Below, in pieces: positions 34,021-47,233 of a stretch of 64,000 nt of DNA; within the stretch, counting starts at the first letter, position 1; each line of letters starts with the position of its first letter. The notes beneath the pieces were generated by a model. It searched no databases, had not been told where the DNA came from, and saw only the letters and a program-made list of their open reading frames with translations. Made by a program: the position numbers and the translations under genes. The DNA comes from Beroe forskalii. Taxonomy: Eukaryota > Ctenophora > Nuda > Beroida > Beroidae. The DNA is taken from assembly GCA_011033025.1 (NCBI GenBank), contig WFMF01000054.1, forward strand, positions 496,001-560,000, in the 5' to 3' direction.

Positions 34021-34089
34021 TATCACATATCCAGTGTAATACTGTAATAGAAGTTCAATAGAAGTACTAGATTAGTTTCGGAATGTTCA

Positions 34090-34652
34090 CAATCAAAAAT
34101 GGGGGTCTGGGGGCGCAGCCCCAGAAGCCAGACGTATCATGTTAAAAGAATTTCAGTTGCAATAGGATTTTATACACAAATTTCACCCAATTGTCCCTAA
34201 CTCAAAAAAAGTGAATTGGGACAGGGACATTTGGGACAAATGAGACATTTGGGACAAATCAAAAAGTGGGACAATTGGGACAAAAACTGGTAAAAAAATG
34301 GGACAATTGGGACATTTGGGACACATGAAACAGAACAAAATGGGTCTCCAAAAATGAATTGGGACAAGGAAAAATGTGACATTTGGGACAAATGTGACAT
34401 TTGGGACAAATTTGAAATTTGGTACAAATGTGACATTTTGGAGGAATATGACATTATGGACTGAGATAAATGGGACTCAAATGGTTGTGTTTGTGAGCAG
34501 CATTTTAGCATTATTTTCCTCGCAACATATGATATGAGAAAGATGGCAGTTCCACTGCAACAACAGCTGATTTAATGTTAAAATATCAGTTGAACTGACT
34601 TATTTACCTACTTACCTAGTATAGTAGAATACTAGAGTAGAAGTATGGTTTA
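34090..34652. repeat. GC hairpin motif and GGGACA-rich tract
   Basis: 34100-34125 carries GGGGTCTGGGGGCGCAGCCCC, also at ~12250 and, inverted, at ~38392. From 34197 to 34440 GGGACATTTGGGACAAAT-like words repeat irregularly; the same tract resumes at 35085-35150. Frames on the minus strand (SQMSHLSQMSH) are repeat artefacts. Confidence 0.6.
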
Positions 34653-34964
34653 GGTAAATTGAGCAATCCGTATAGGCCAGTATCACACCTGTATCACGCC
34701 AGCTCCACGCCAGTTTTGCACCAGTATCATGCCTACCTCACACCAGCATCGCTCCAGTATCACACTAGTATCACGCTATGAGCATGCCAGTAGCACTCCA
34801 GTATCAGATCATATACTGGCGTGTTACTGGTGTCCTGGCTTTTAAGTAAGTTTTGATTGGCGCAATACTGGCGTGATACTGAAGTGCTACTGGCATGCTA
34901 CTGGCGTGTTACTGGCGCAATACTGGCACGTGCTACTGGGCCAAAACAGATCGCTCAATTTACC
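34653..34964. mobile_element. 312-bp foldback MITE, 8-bp duplication
   Basis: The ends are GGTAAATTGAGC and GCTCAATTTACC, flanked by ATGGTTTA at 34645-34652 and 34965-34972. The left half is built of CCAGTATCAC-type words and the right half of their complement (GTGATACTGG), so the whole forms a hairpin made of a short repeat. Confidence 0.85.
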
Positions 34965-35319
34965 ATGGTTTAGTAGCATGGAAATAAGTTTCTGACAGAA
35001 ATAGTCAGAAATGATTTGAATGATAAAACAGGGACAAATTTGAAAATCACTTATTTTTTCCCGCTTTTTTCTTTGTCCCAAATGTCTCAAATGACAGTCC
35101 CTAAATTTAAAAAAAAAGTAAATTGGGACAGGGACATTTGGGACAGTGACATTCCCCCCTATAGTGACTTTTTCCATGTGTCAATATAAGCATGCTTCAA
35201 TATTTACTTTACATCATTTTCAAATACTTCAAGTTTATGACTTCCCTGATATTAGAAAATTGTTTGAACCCTCCAAAAATCCCATTACAAATTATTAGAA
35301 CTTTTTGATGATGATTTCA

Positions 35320-35990
35320 AGCCGGTGGTGTGGGCAAAAAGCAGTTTTTTGCTCATTACTCGGTTTGTGAGCGTGTAAGGACATATGTTGATGAACAAGT
35401 CGTATATAAACATGGCCATTGCGATTCTTTTAAGCTAAAAATGGAGTTTCTACGACCTTCCTGACCCGAGTTAAGAAAATCGCCGATTTCAAGCCCGTGT
35501 ATGGGCTAAAAACAGTTTTTCGCCCATAACTCGGTTTGTGAGCGTTTTAGGGCATATGTTTATAAACAAGTCGTATATAAACATGGCCATTGCGATTCTT
35601 TTAAGCTAAAAATGGAGTTTCTACGACCTTCCTGACCCGAGTTAAGAAAATCGCCGATTTCAAGCCCGCGTATGGGCTAAAAACAGTTTTTCGCCCATAA
35701 CTCGGTTTGTGAGCGTTTTAGGGCATATGTTTATTAACAAGTCGTATATAAACATGGCCATTGTGGTTCTTTTAAGCTAAAAATGGAGTTTCTACGACCT
35801 TCCTGACCCGAGTTAAGAAAATCCTCGATTTCAAGCCCGCGTATAGGCTAAAAACAGTTTTTCGCCCATAACTCGGTTTGTGAGCGTTTTAGGGCATATG
35901 TTTATTAACAAGTCGTATATAAACATGACCATTGCGGTTCTTTTAAGCTAAAAATGGAGTCTCTAAGACCTTCCTATCAAAAGTTAGTAT
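35320..35990 (-). repeat. 171-bp tandem repeat in right arm
   Basis: Mirror of 29821-30480, about four units, with nearly the same sequence. Confidence 0.93.
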
Positions 35991-37587
35991 TTTCGGCGCC
36001 ATGGCGCCAAAATGGCGCAATTGCGCCATGTTCCACCACCTAACAAAATTGGGTCTCTCCGGATTTTCAATCAGGAGGCCTAAAACAACATCTCTGAACC
36101 GGTCATTATTTTGTTTCAAGACGTTGCAGACCTCGGCCCTTTTTTAGCACTTAGCAGCCATACAGAGTCTCAGGTCTTTTGCTTTAATTAGATTCCCAGC
36201 CCGTAATATGATAAGAATTTAGAATTCCTCTCTTCAGCCCGGCTTCACATTAGATCATAGTGGAGGCCGGGGTGGAAGTACTGATGTAGTTCAAAGAACA
36301 TGGTGCCCTGCAGGAGCACACGACTAGGCCAAAACACCGTACATCAGCAATTACAGGAGAAATCCGGTGCCACCAGTCCCGTGATCTACACCGCTAAACG
36401 TAGTGTCGAAGTAGTGACAACAGCATGATGATGGGCACACGATTAGAGAGAAGCAATAGAAATCTAATTTCAGTGGCTGATTTAAGTGAGAGTCACGTGT
36501 ACACTGTAAAGGGGACTAAAGTGTTTATTGTACAACAGAGAATGTATAGGTACATGGTACAGGGAACTTCAAACACTGAAGTTTTCATTATACATCAGAG
36601 AATGTATATTATCTACATTCTATAATCTAAAGGGCACTGTAAATACTGTAGTGTCTTATTTTCATAGAATGTATATGGTTTAGAAGAGCCCAAGTGATTA
36701 ATGTATGAATTGTGACTTACCAAGAGTGGTAACCCCAATGGAATAATTTAAAAAAATTGGCTGGGAATGTACTAATTCAAGTAAATAGTGGCTGGTTTTA
36801 GTTTATAGGCCGGCTGATTCCTGTATGTTCTGCCTCTAATAACCGAAATTATACACGTAATTTGTCTCTTCTGGTGCCTGGAGGAACAATACAAGCAAAG
36901 ATGCTTTTAATTAAACATGGTGATGCTTTCTATGAATTTACTATGGTCATTCAAATTTTGTTCATTGAAATCATTGTCACTTAAGTTTAGCACAAGGATA
37001 TGGTTTGGGAATTGCTGGGAAGGCGAGACTTTTTTGGGAATGTAGCGGCTGGTTTAGGAATGGGGTGACAGATTTAGGAATGCAAGCGCTGATTATGGCA
37101 TTCTGAAAAAAATCATGCTTTTGAGTCCTTCATAAAATGCGTCCGAATTATGTCATCAAAAATGGAACTATTTTTAGTTTTTCAGTTATATAGAATTTGA
37201 ATGGGAATTTCTTAATTTCATTTCCATATTCCCAACATAATTCCACTGAGGCGGTAACACACATAGCATTGTAAATAATTTTATGATATTATAATCAACT
37301 AGCAGAACCCATGGCCTCCGGCCATCGTTCACAATTTTTTCGCTTCAGCAATTCGTACAGTATAATGCAGTACTGTGGTTCTTATCAGTGATGAGGTCAT
37401 ATTTTAATCGGGTGTGCCTACTTCTCTATGTGATGTCTATATGTCAGGTGGTGTCAAACGTCACTGGTACTCTGGTATGAACATTCCCATCATCGGCAAT
37501 CGGCATGCTTGATTGGGTACTGAGTGGTGTCAGAAAATCTGTGGCTATATAAGCCACCGGACAGACAGAAATCATAAACCGGACAGA

Positions 37588-38035
37588 CAGATATATATTT
37601 ATTTATTTATTTATTTATTTATATATTTATATATGAGGAAGAATTATAAGTAGTAAGATAATACTAATTATAAAAACGCTATATTATGCTAGGAGATGAC
37701 GCACATCGCAGCATTCCAAGTATCATATGTGCCAGGAATGTGACAACTTCCTCTCTCTCTCTCTCTCTATCTACCTGGTACGTGACCCCTGATATCATAC
37801 TAGATTGTGTGCGTAGGAGAGTGGGTGGGTGGGTGAGTGGGTGGGTGAGTGAGTAGGAGAGTGAGTGGGTGGGTGGGTGTTTGAGTGGGTTGGTTGGTGA
37901 GTGGGTGGGTGAGTGGGTGGGTGAGTGGGAGAGTGGGCGAGTGAGTGAGTGGGTGGGTGGGTGGGTGAGTGGGTGAGTTTATGAGTGAGTCAGTGAGTTG
38001 GGGAGTACGAGTGAGGGGGTGAGTCAGTGAGTGAA
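37588..38035 (+). repeat. (ATTT)n, (CT)n and GTGAGTGG-type repeats
   Basis: ATTT tetranucleotides at 37595-37630, a CT run at 37751-37768, then GTGGGTGGGTGAGTGA-like repeats from 37818 to 38035. The last consist almost wholly of G and T on the plus strand, with frequent GGG runs. Confidence 0.9.
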
Positions 38036-38169
38036 TGAGTTATTTCATAAAAATTTACTGGAAAACACATGCAATTCAGATTATTCAGCACCCTCTAACT
38101 CCCCTGAGTTGAAGGGGCTACCTCTAGTCTGATAGGACATGAAGTAGTAGCAGGAAGTGTAGGGATTTT

Positions 38170-38943
38170 AACATAGCTTCATCCCCCCCCTAAGAAAAGG
38201 GGGGGGATGAAGATTTTGGGTCAGATAAGGTAGGTGGGGGGTTGCCCTAATTTCAACGATTCTGGGGGACTTGGACTGGAGGGAGTGAAAAAATTAAGGG
38301 GGGGGATTGGGATCTGGCAGAAGAATTTCAAAATTTGAGATGAAAATCCTATTTCCGTGAGAAATATTTTTTCTCCGACCCTCTGGCTTCTGGGGGCTGC
38401 GCCCCCAGACCCCCGCTACCTTTTTGTAAGACTGCCAAATAACTACAATACTTCAATTCCCTGCCATTTTCAAGTGAAATCAACTTAACTAATGTGTTTC
38501 TATGTTTTAATATTGTGTCGACAATATCCCTGAGACTTGCTTTCATGCCATGATTCCCATACAAGTGTCACTTCATAGCTTTAATTATATTCAAGGATTA
38601 ATTTACATTAAAATTGAACTTCATTACCATTTCAGTCATTAGCAATATTATATGTTAAAACTCAAAATTGACTAAATTTCTTGTCTGTCAGCCACATATC
38701 ATAGTTTACATACTTTCATCTTGTCATAAAGTTTTTAGTTTCGATTGATTCTATTGTAAACATTTCAATGGACATAGCTTAGAAAGTTGTCTAAGTTTTT
38801 GGAGGGGGGTTGGTCAAATTTTTGAAATTCAGGGGCGGGTGGCCAAAAGGGGGATTGAGGATTTTGAAAATTCAGGGGGGAGGTTTTGTCAAGGGGGGAG
38901 TTAAAAAATTCAGGGGGGGGATTGGACCCAGGATGAAGCTATG
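38170..38943. repeat. G-rich repeat block, possible MITE
   Basis: CATAGCTTCATCC at 38170 and GGATGAAGCTATG ending at 38943 are perfect inverted repeats. Next to them lie several G runs of 7-9 with AAATTCAGGGGG words. The middle holds an inverted copy of the GGGGGCTGCGCCCCC motif. No target duplication is visible, so element status is uncertain. Confidence 0.4.
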
Positions 38944-39635
38944 GATGGTACCCTACAGTCTGCACTCCCTGCAACTCCTTTGTCATCATGGCCTCCTCCG
39001 AACATTTACATTCCCCTGCTATGTAGAACAATGAACATAATATGTACCTACTTAAATGCCTTACATAGATCTAGTTTACGTACAATATATCTCTCAGATT
39101 TACATGCCCTACAATAAACAACAACAACATGTATCTCCTCAGCAATGTAGCTCATCTACTGTCCACTGCCACTCAACAGAGCCCTTCTCTAGTCTAACTA
39201 CTGGCATGTTGCTAGATAGAGGCAACAGTGCTGGTTTAGTTCAAATAATGCGGCGGTGGTGCCCCGTATGTTTAGGTTAGAGTGTGACCAATGAGGATTA
39301 TAAAAAAAATATAGTCTGCTTAATATCGGAGCAAGTCTAGAGCAACCAGCCATTACATACGCACGAATATAGAGCGCGTGATTTAATAACTCTCCCTATT
39401 CATGGAGAGTAGAGCATTCACCATTTTACATTTACTGACGCATAATTGTATAGCCCGTAATTGGTACAAAAATCATCCCTGAACGTCAATGCTATGTTCA
39501 ATGTTCGCGTTGTATATTATAAATGAAGATCAAGAGAAGGGAGAAAATTGCCGTGAAGAATATAATATACCGCAAGGGAGGCATTTTAGCAGTCAGGATA
39601 AAAATAGCACAAATCACACCCACTCTCCATAATGC

Positions 39636-40610
39636 CACAAGCTACAACTACTCGGTTAAATCACACTCACTCGCCATGATCCCACAAGCTCAACTACTCG
39701 GTTATATCACGCTCACTCTCCATGATGCCACAAGCTACAACTACTCGGTTTATCACGCTCACTCTCCATGATGCCACAAGCTACAACTACTCGGTTATAT
39801 CACACTCACTCTCCATGATGCCACAAGCTACAGCTACTCGGTTATATCACGCTCACTCTCTATGATGCCACAAGCTACAACTACTCGGTTATATCACGCT
39901 CACTCTCCATGATGCCGCAAGCTACAACTACTCGGTTATATCACGCTCACTCTCCATGATGCCACAAGCTCAACTACTCGGTTATATCACGCTCACTCTC
40001 CATGATGCCACAAGCTACAACTACTCGGTTATATCACGCTCACTCTCCATGATGACACAAGCTCAACTACTCGGTTATATCACGCTCACTCTCCATGATG
40101 ACGCAAGCTCAACTACTCGGTTATATCACGCTCACTCTCCATGATGACGCAAGCTCAACTACTCGGTTATATCACGCTCACTCTCCATGATGACGCAAGC
40201 TCAACTACTCGGTTATATCACGCTCACTCTCCATGATGCCACAAGCTACAACTACTCGGTTATATCACGCTCACTCTCCATGATGACGCAAGCTCAACTA
40301 CTCGGTTATATCACGCTCACTCTCCATGATGCCACAAGCTACAACTACTCGGTTATATCACGCTCACTCTCCATGATGACGCAAGCTCAACTACTCGGTT
40401 ATATCACGCTCACTCTCCATGATGCCACAAGCTACAACTACTCGGTTATATCACGCTCACTCTCCATGATGCCACAAGCTACAACTACTCGGTTATATCA
40501 CGCTCACTCTCCATGATGCCACAAGCTACAACTACTCGGTTATATTTTTATATCACGCTCACTCTCCATGATGCCACAAGCTATTACTGCTCGGTTACTC
40601 GGTTATATTA
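39636..40610 (+). repeat. 46/47-bp minisatellite
   Basis: About 21 copies of a unit including TCACGCTCACTCTCCATGAT and CTACTCGGTTATA. Two unit types differ by one base (GCTACAACT, 47 bp; GCTCAACT, 46 bp). From ~40190 they alternate, giving a 93-bp dimer. The long frames in it are artefacts. Confidence 0.95.
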
Positions 40611-43600
40611 ACAACGACCTAACCACTCCTGTCTCGCTCAATTAGGGAGAGATAAAAGTTAAACAGTTTAAATATATCAAACCGTTTAACCTGGTAAATA
40701 TAATATGAGCAAGGTAAGGTTTCCAACTACATAATGTTTTATTCTCAGATAACCATCTTACATCGATACTTCGTAATATTATCCTATCATAGGGGAATTA
40801 ATATAGAAATATGATTAAGTTTTAAACGCATCATCATCATTTCTTCATAATATGTATACGTTGCACTAATCTCAAGCTAGCGCATAGCAGTTTCCGGTTA
40901 ACAAACTGACAGTAAGGAAACAACCATACTGTTTAAATAATTTAAAAAATATACAGTCTTCACTTCTCAGACAGAATACAAATGGTAAATGTTAATCACA
41001 TAAACATGAAATTATATGAGGATGGAAATACAAGGGTCAAAGATAATTTGAACTGAAAGTAGACATTTCTCAAAACTTCCATTTCGAAGATTTCGTTGTC
41101 TATCTGTGGACAAATTTATTCATTTTCATGAGCTTGTGTGATCAATGACACAAGGTTTGATGTCTGATTACTGAGTTTTCATGGAACATTAGGTTGAAGT
41201 ACGAGACACCAAGTCGAATCCACTTGTCCACAATCAGGACAGGCAATGATTACTTTCCTTCAAAGTAGACAGCAAATGTCTGCCTGGAAACAAGTCCTTG
41301 TTATTGGATAGAGCTATCCAGCCAAGCATCAAGAGATTGACCATTCAGAGACAGAAATATAGTTTACCCCGTTAAAGCAGGTATTACGGAAAGGTAGCTA
41401 TGTATTGACTATTGAAGATGCTAGCCTATAAACTTGCTACATATAATGTGGTTTAATGGCTCAGATGTCAAAAGGGCAATTAGTTTGACAGTTCATTTAT
41501 AATCTGTATGGATCAGTTTCTGAGTTTTAAACATTGCTCCTTCTTCCTCATAATTATCTCAGTGTTCATCGAGTTCAATGACCCTAGTTCTGCACCCCAT
41601 ACTCCCATAAGGTCTCAGGTGAGCATTATCATCCATGGGAAAACACGGCCCCTCTAGTTTTGGAAGATCCCCCTCAATCTAGAAAAAATCTAGGAGAGCC
41701 TCTACCCCCACAAGCTCGAAAAAGCGTGTAATGGCATGTTATCATGGTATTTCAAAGGTGGCACCAAATGATGACCTCACTTCTCCTCTTCACGAGATGT
41801 AGCAAGTTAATCAATCATGTCAATTAGTCTGAGTTTTAGTCTTCTGGGCCTGTGGCTCATGACGTGCAAGGTTTTATTCTAGTTCAGATTGAATTTAGAG
41901 GGAGACCCGAGACGGGAAGTTTAATTGCGAGATTTCAGTCATGCTCGTGTCGTCATTTCAGTGCTCTGGTCATAAGCAGTCGAATATCTGTTCTAATTTC
42001 ATATCCCATAGACGAATAAACGCAAGAAATCTCCAACTGGTTACTGCACAGCGAGTGCCCAATAGCTTTTAAAGCTTCACATCGTTTTTAGTTTCAGAAC
42101 ATAACAACTGTCAAATGATGATTGCAATGTTATGGACTCATTTATGAATTGTCATGTTGACTTAGTGAGATATTTATAAGAAAAGATGAGCCCCTACAAA
42201 GAAACTTGCATTTGATTTTGACAGTCACAAAGTGAACTGATATTTATTTGATGACTTCAGTTGATGGTCCTCTCGTTTGTTCGACAAGTCCATATAATAG
42301 AACTTGATAGGTGATGATAAGCTTCAACTCGGTCTGTCCGGAATGGCTACAATTTAGTACACAATATGTCCGGCTAGAAACCCTTCCCCCGAGATGTACA
42401 CTCATAATCTCCTAGTTCATGCCTCACCGATGTTTCACTGACATATGAATATATCCCATATATCCGATCTGCATAATGATATTCATCTCAATCTAGAGGC
42501 AGTGGTGGCAAGTGATAAGTGAATCACAGCACGTAATGAAACAGCCGCAGAGCGTACGCTATGCACTGCTACCAACGTGACAAATGTCACTCCGTCTAAG
42601 TAGGGTGATGACACAGAGTGTTTCCAGCTCCTATCTCCAGCTGCTGCCTCCCAATGGAGGAGAAGTAATAGAAGTGGTTGATAACACTCCTAGAGAGAGC
42701 GTGTTTTATGTGCATTAAACCTGTCTTGGATATATTATGTAATATATGTGTTGCACGATACATGGAACACGAGTTACCAACGCACAACATACAAGTTTGT
42801 AACTTGGAGTCATCTCAAGTAACACTCCCATCGGGGTTGTTATACTGCCCTGTAATTGGAGTCAGTTCAAAGAACATAATATTCCCATTCTCCGGAAGCA
42901 ACTCATTATACTTCATACTATTACAGCTAGTCTCGTGACACATCACGTGACACTTGGTATTCATCTTCAGAACAATATAATAACTTGCCCGCCGCACAAA
43001 ACCACTTAGAACATTTACACTTCCGCAAGCGTGTACAGTTCCAGCGTAGGCATTTTCCAGCACGCTCGAGGGTAAGGACAAGAGTCAACCGATCTTCATA
43101 TATTATGTTACTTAAAATACTTCCGTAACACACGCACAGTGGAGGATATATAGGATAAATTCATTATAGGTACCCATATAACGTCCACTATGGTTACTGG
43201 TTATGATATATATTAGAGATGTTGGTCGAGTCACCAGGAGAGCGGCCTACTAATGACAGTGGAGCATTAGTGCCACTCTGCATGAGGTGGGTATTACACC
43301 TGACTAGTGACATACGCTACAACACATGATGATCAGCCGTACTAACGAGCAGTGCCCGGAGAAGTGCACAGCCATCAAACCATCATATGTAATGAACACA
43401 CTTAGCATAAACACTTGCCAGTGTCAGTCGTGTCATGGGAGTTTCCAGGTATCACAATAATAATCCGATATATAGGTCCAGTGTATCTCAGGTCAAATGG
43501 AGTGTTTACTGTCTGTTTCAGGGGAGCACTAAGGTTGTTTAGAGTGTCAATAGAGCTCCATGAAATAACATTATATTATCTATTGACACAGTAAGTATCA

Positions 43601-46163
43601 AAGAGAATATCATCAGGTGTGTGCTACCCACCTGGTGTGTGATCAGCATTCCTTTATTATTACCAGCTACTGCTGCACTCACAAGTACAAATATCTCTAT
43701 TTGTTATATATCTATTATAAGTCTACTATAATGGGCTGATGAAAGGTCCTTATTGTAATTATTAAGAACCTTCGTGAGAGTTTCGTGGCAGGAAATTAGG
43801 ACAGTATTAGAATCTATCAATATATTTTGTAAAATTCAAGTTGAAACAGGGTTATTTCAGCTAATATTTTCAAGCTAGAATTTTCGTTCAGCGTTCCTAG
43901 GCCTATCGTAAAGAACAGCACAGCACATTTCCCAATAACATCAATAGAATAAAATTTGTGATTTAACACAACTTAATTTGGTTAACCTTGAAACGTTTAT
44001 TAGATTAAATCGTAATCTGAACTTACCCGAAAAGGGTTTCACATTTCTGAACCTCCCTTAATTTCACGGCAAAAGTGTTGATTATCCTTGACTGTCAATA
44101 AATTTAATGACGTGAAACGCTGGCCGCACGCACAGCATTTATTTCCAAAGATTGTCAACATATTTTGGCAGGGTCACTGAAAGGCAAGCAAGTAATTTTA
44201 GCTGACGTATTTGTAAAGAATGTAAATTTGGTGCTATACTGCTATAACAGTACACTGAGTACAGCAGGTCAGAACTCCATAGCAACAAACTCCCAACATG
44301 AAACAAGTACCAAGTGTTAGTTTGTCGCAACAACAGCCTTTGTCTTCAGGCTGTCTTCATGGTAAAATAGCTTTTGTTATAAGAATACCTCAACACAAAT
44401 GAGACACACTACTATGTGTTAGATCTGTATGTGATTTACAATGATGTTTGTGTACGCGTGTTGAGTGTCACACACATAGCTCTGCCATCTCATGAAACAT
44501 TCTGGTGTAATGAGTTGTAGACTCACATATTATTAGCCATGCAGCCAATGACGGTTTGTTGTATTTATTTCATTAAATGCTATGTGAATAATAATAACCG
44601 TTACATACTACGATAGAGCATTTCTTAATTCTGAGGAAGTATTCAGCTGTGACTCCCGAACACCTCATGGCTCATGTTACTAAGCATCAACATTCAAGTC
44701 AACAAGTCTGACCAAGTACAAACTATCTGACAACATTATCTGTTATCACGATCATTCACAACTTACACTCAACAGGAGACATGGAAACCCTTACCCAAGT
44801 ACCCATTTCTAATTAAGTCTGTAACAGATTCCACCCATCACACTCAGTGAAGGCACCAACCAACACAGCTACATTTAGTAGCTGGTCCCCTTCCAAATCC
44901 ACCACACTTACAGACACTAGAGGAAGCAGCAGATTGACAAGGACATTATACCAAGTACAGGGGCTCCACGTGGTGACGTTGTTATATTGTTGATTACACA
45001 TGTTTACGTTTAGTGCTTACAAGTCACGTTAAAGGTGCTCTTAGTAAGGGCTCAGGGGCGATGATTTCAGAAAGTTCACAGTTTTGGGATATGAATTGGT
45101 CAGGATGGTGAGGTCATTGGTAACAGGAGGGTAGTTTTGACTCCAATGTACCCAATATTGCCCAAGTGAGGCCTCGGACCAAAAATTGGCCCAAAATCAA
45201 AATGTTTAATTTTGAGGGAAAAAAGTGGTTACGTCATCAAAATAGCGAAGAATGCCACATCTATTATAGAATGTACTCAATCTATAGAATGCTACCAACG
45301 ACCGTTGTCACTTGTCTGATACATATTGCAATGATAAGTGCATGTGACATTGTCTTCATGACATTCTGCAACTCATTACACTTCCAATATAACTTCTCTG
45401 TCAGCCACAGTATCTCAAAATTCACAGGTAACCACAGCGAGACACGTATGTTATTATCATCGTATGTAGATATATGTTACTATACAGTAGAGAAGATTTG
45501 ATGCATGACCACACGTCTTTTACTAGCTCTCATGCTATACATCGCGATGATCCTGCACGCAAAACATAGGCAGTCCAACTTCATTAACTTACCACGTTGC
45601 ACTATGATAATGACGTCATGTCAACCGTTTGTTCCTTGCTTGGGTATAGTAGTAAGAAGTGATCAGTGATCCAGGTATATAACAAATATATGTTCGGAGT
45701 TAGCAGCAGCTTGCGTGCTTCGTACTTTAATATATTGTGATGTACATAACAAGCCTGACACACTAAACAATGCTAGGAATATTAAAGTTGTGATATATAT
45801 TACTCTCAGTTACAAACAAAGGATTCACAACAACATGTGAATTATTTCACGGTTGTAACACGTGTCATGTAATACTGAATACAATGGATTAGGGGAGGAA
45901 AGAAGCATTAGATTGTCATGGGATGTGTACTGTCATGATCAGGCATTCGGGGATTCATTCAGGTATGTCACCTGCATATTATTATGATACTGCGATATAT
46001 TGAAAATACTGAGATCGATTGAAATTACAAAAGATCATTGGTTATAAGAAGATTAGATGTATCAGACATTAGGCTCGCTGACACAATCCCCTTATCTCAC
46101 AGGTAACACCATCCATCTTTAGCTGATAATTCCACTGAATTGTTATGCTGGCAGAAGGTTTTT

Positions 46164-46195
46164 TAAGGTCCCCATCTTCACGGATGGGGACCTTA
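46164..46195. other. Perfect 13-bp hairpin
   Basis: TAAGGTCCCCATC, loop TTCACG, GATGGGGACCTTA, preceded by a T run. It lies 120 bp before a minisatellite; role unknown. Confidence 0.75.
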
Positions 46196-46309
46196 CGTCC
46201 TTACAATACCATGATAAAACCATAATATGTTACATTCTATACATAGCTAACCCTGCTCCATCATAAACTGAAAACTCTCAGACCAAGTCATCGTGAGTAC
46301 TGGGTAGCA

Positions 46310-47200
46310 GCTTTGCAGCAGATATGCTACCTCTGCAAGCACAGCAAACAGCAGATGTGGCTACCTCTGCAAGCACAGCAAACAGCAGATGTGGCTACCT
46401 CTGCAAGCACAGCAAACAGCAGATGTGGCTACCTCTGCAAGCACAGCAAACAGCAGATGTGGCTACCTCTGCAAGCACAGCACACAGCAGATGTGGCTAC
46501 CTCTGCAAGCACAGCAAACAGCAGATGTGGCTACCTCTGCAAGCACAGCAAACAGCAGATGTGGCTACCTCTGCAAGCACAGCAAACAGCAGATGTGGCT
46601 ACCTCTGCAAGCACAGCAAACAGCAGATGTGGCTACCTCTGCAAACACAGTACACAGCAGATGTGGCTACCCCTGCACTGCACACAGCAGATGTGGCTAC
46701 CTCTGCAAGCACAGCACACAGCAGATGTGGCTACCCCTGCACAGCACACAGCAGATGTGGCTACACTGCACAGCACCCAGCAGATGTGGCTTCCTTTGCA
46801 CTGCACACAGCAGATGTGGCTCTGCACAGCACAGCAGATGTGGCTACCCTTGCACAGCACACAGCAGATGTGGCTACCCCTGCACAGCACACAGCAGATG
46901 TGGCTACACTGCACAGCACACAGCAGATGTTGCTACTCTGCACAGCACACAGCAGATGTGGCTACCTCTGCACACAGCAGATGTGGCTACCCCTGCACAG
47001 CACACAGCAGATGTGGCTACCCCTGCACAGCACACAGCAGATGTGGCTACACTGCACAGCACACAGCAGATGTTGCTACTCTGCACAGCACACAGCAGAT
47101 GTGGCTACCTCTGCACACAGCAGATGTGGCTACCCCTGCACAGCACACAGCAGATGTTGCTACTCTGCACAGCACACAGCAGATGTGGCTCTGCACAGTA
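46310..47200 (+). repeat. 34-bp minisatellite (GCAGATGTGGCTAC)
   Basis: About 30 units. The first block has an exact 34-bp period (46351, 46385, 46419); later units shrink to 28-31 bp by losing part of the GCAAGCACAGCAAACA segment. All three plus frames are open for 304-322 codons because no unit contains a stop in any frame. This is a property of the repeat, not evidence of a gene. Confidence 0.95.
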
Positions 47201-47233
47201 CAGTACTCCCACAGCCACACAGAATAAGGGCGG

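Larger units (their letters stand above)
29650..36139. mobile_element. 6.5-kb palindromic element with nested insertions
   Basis: The outer arms 29650-30617 and 35162-36139 are reverse complements starting GGGCYGAGGTCTGCAACG. The inner arms 30618-32193 (minus the MITE at 30992-32018) and 32551-33126 are also reverse complements. In the left arm outer and inner parts are continuous (…GTCACTATAATGATATGTTACTAC…). In the right arm they are split by a ~2.0-kb block (33127-35161). Removing the insertions leaves arms of ~1.5 kb around a ~360-bp centre. The arms carry a 171-bp tandem repeat near the tips and a transposon-type gene near the centre, one copy per strand. The target duplication is not clear (TTAA at left, a T run at right). 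Confidence 0.85.
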
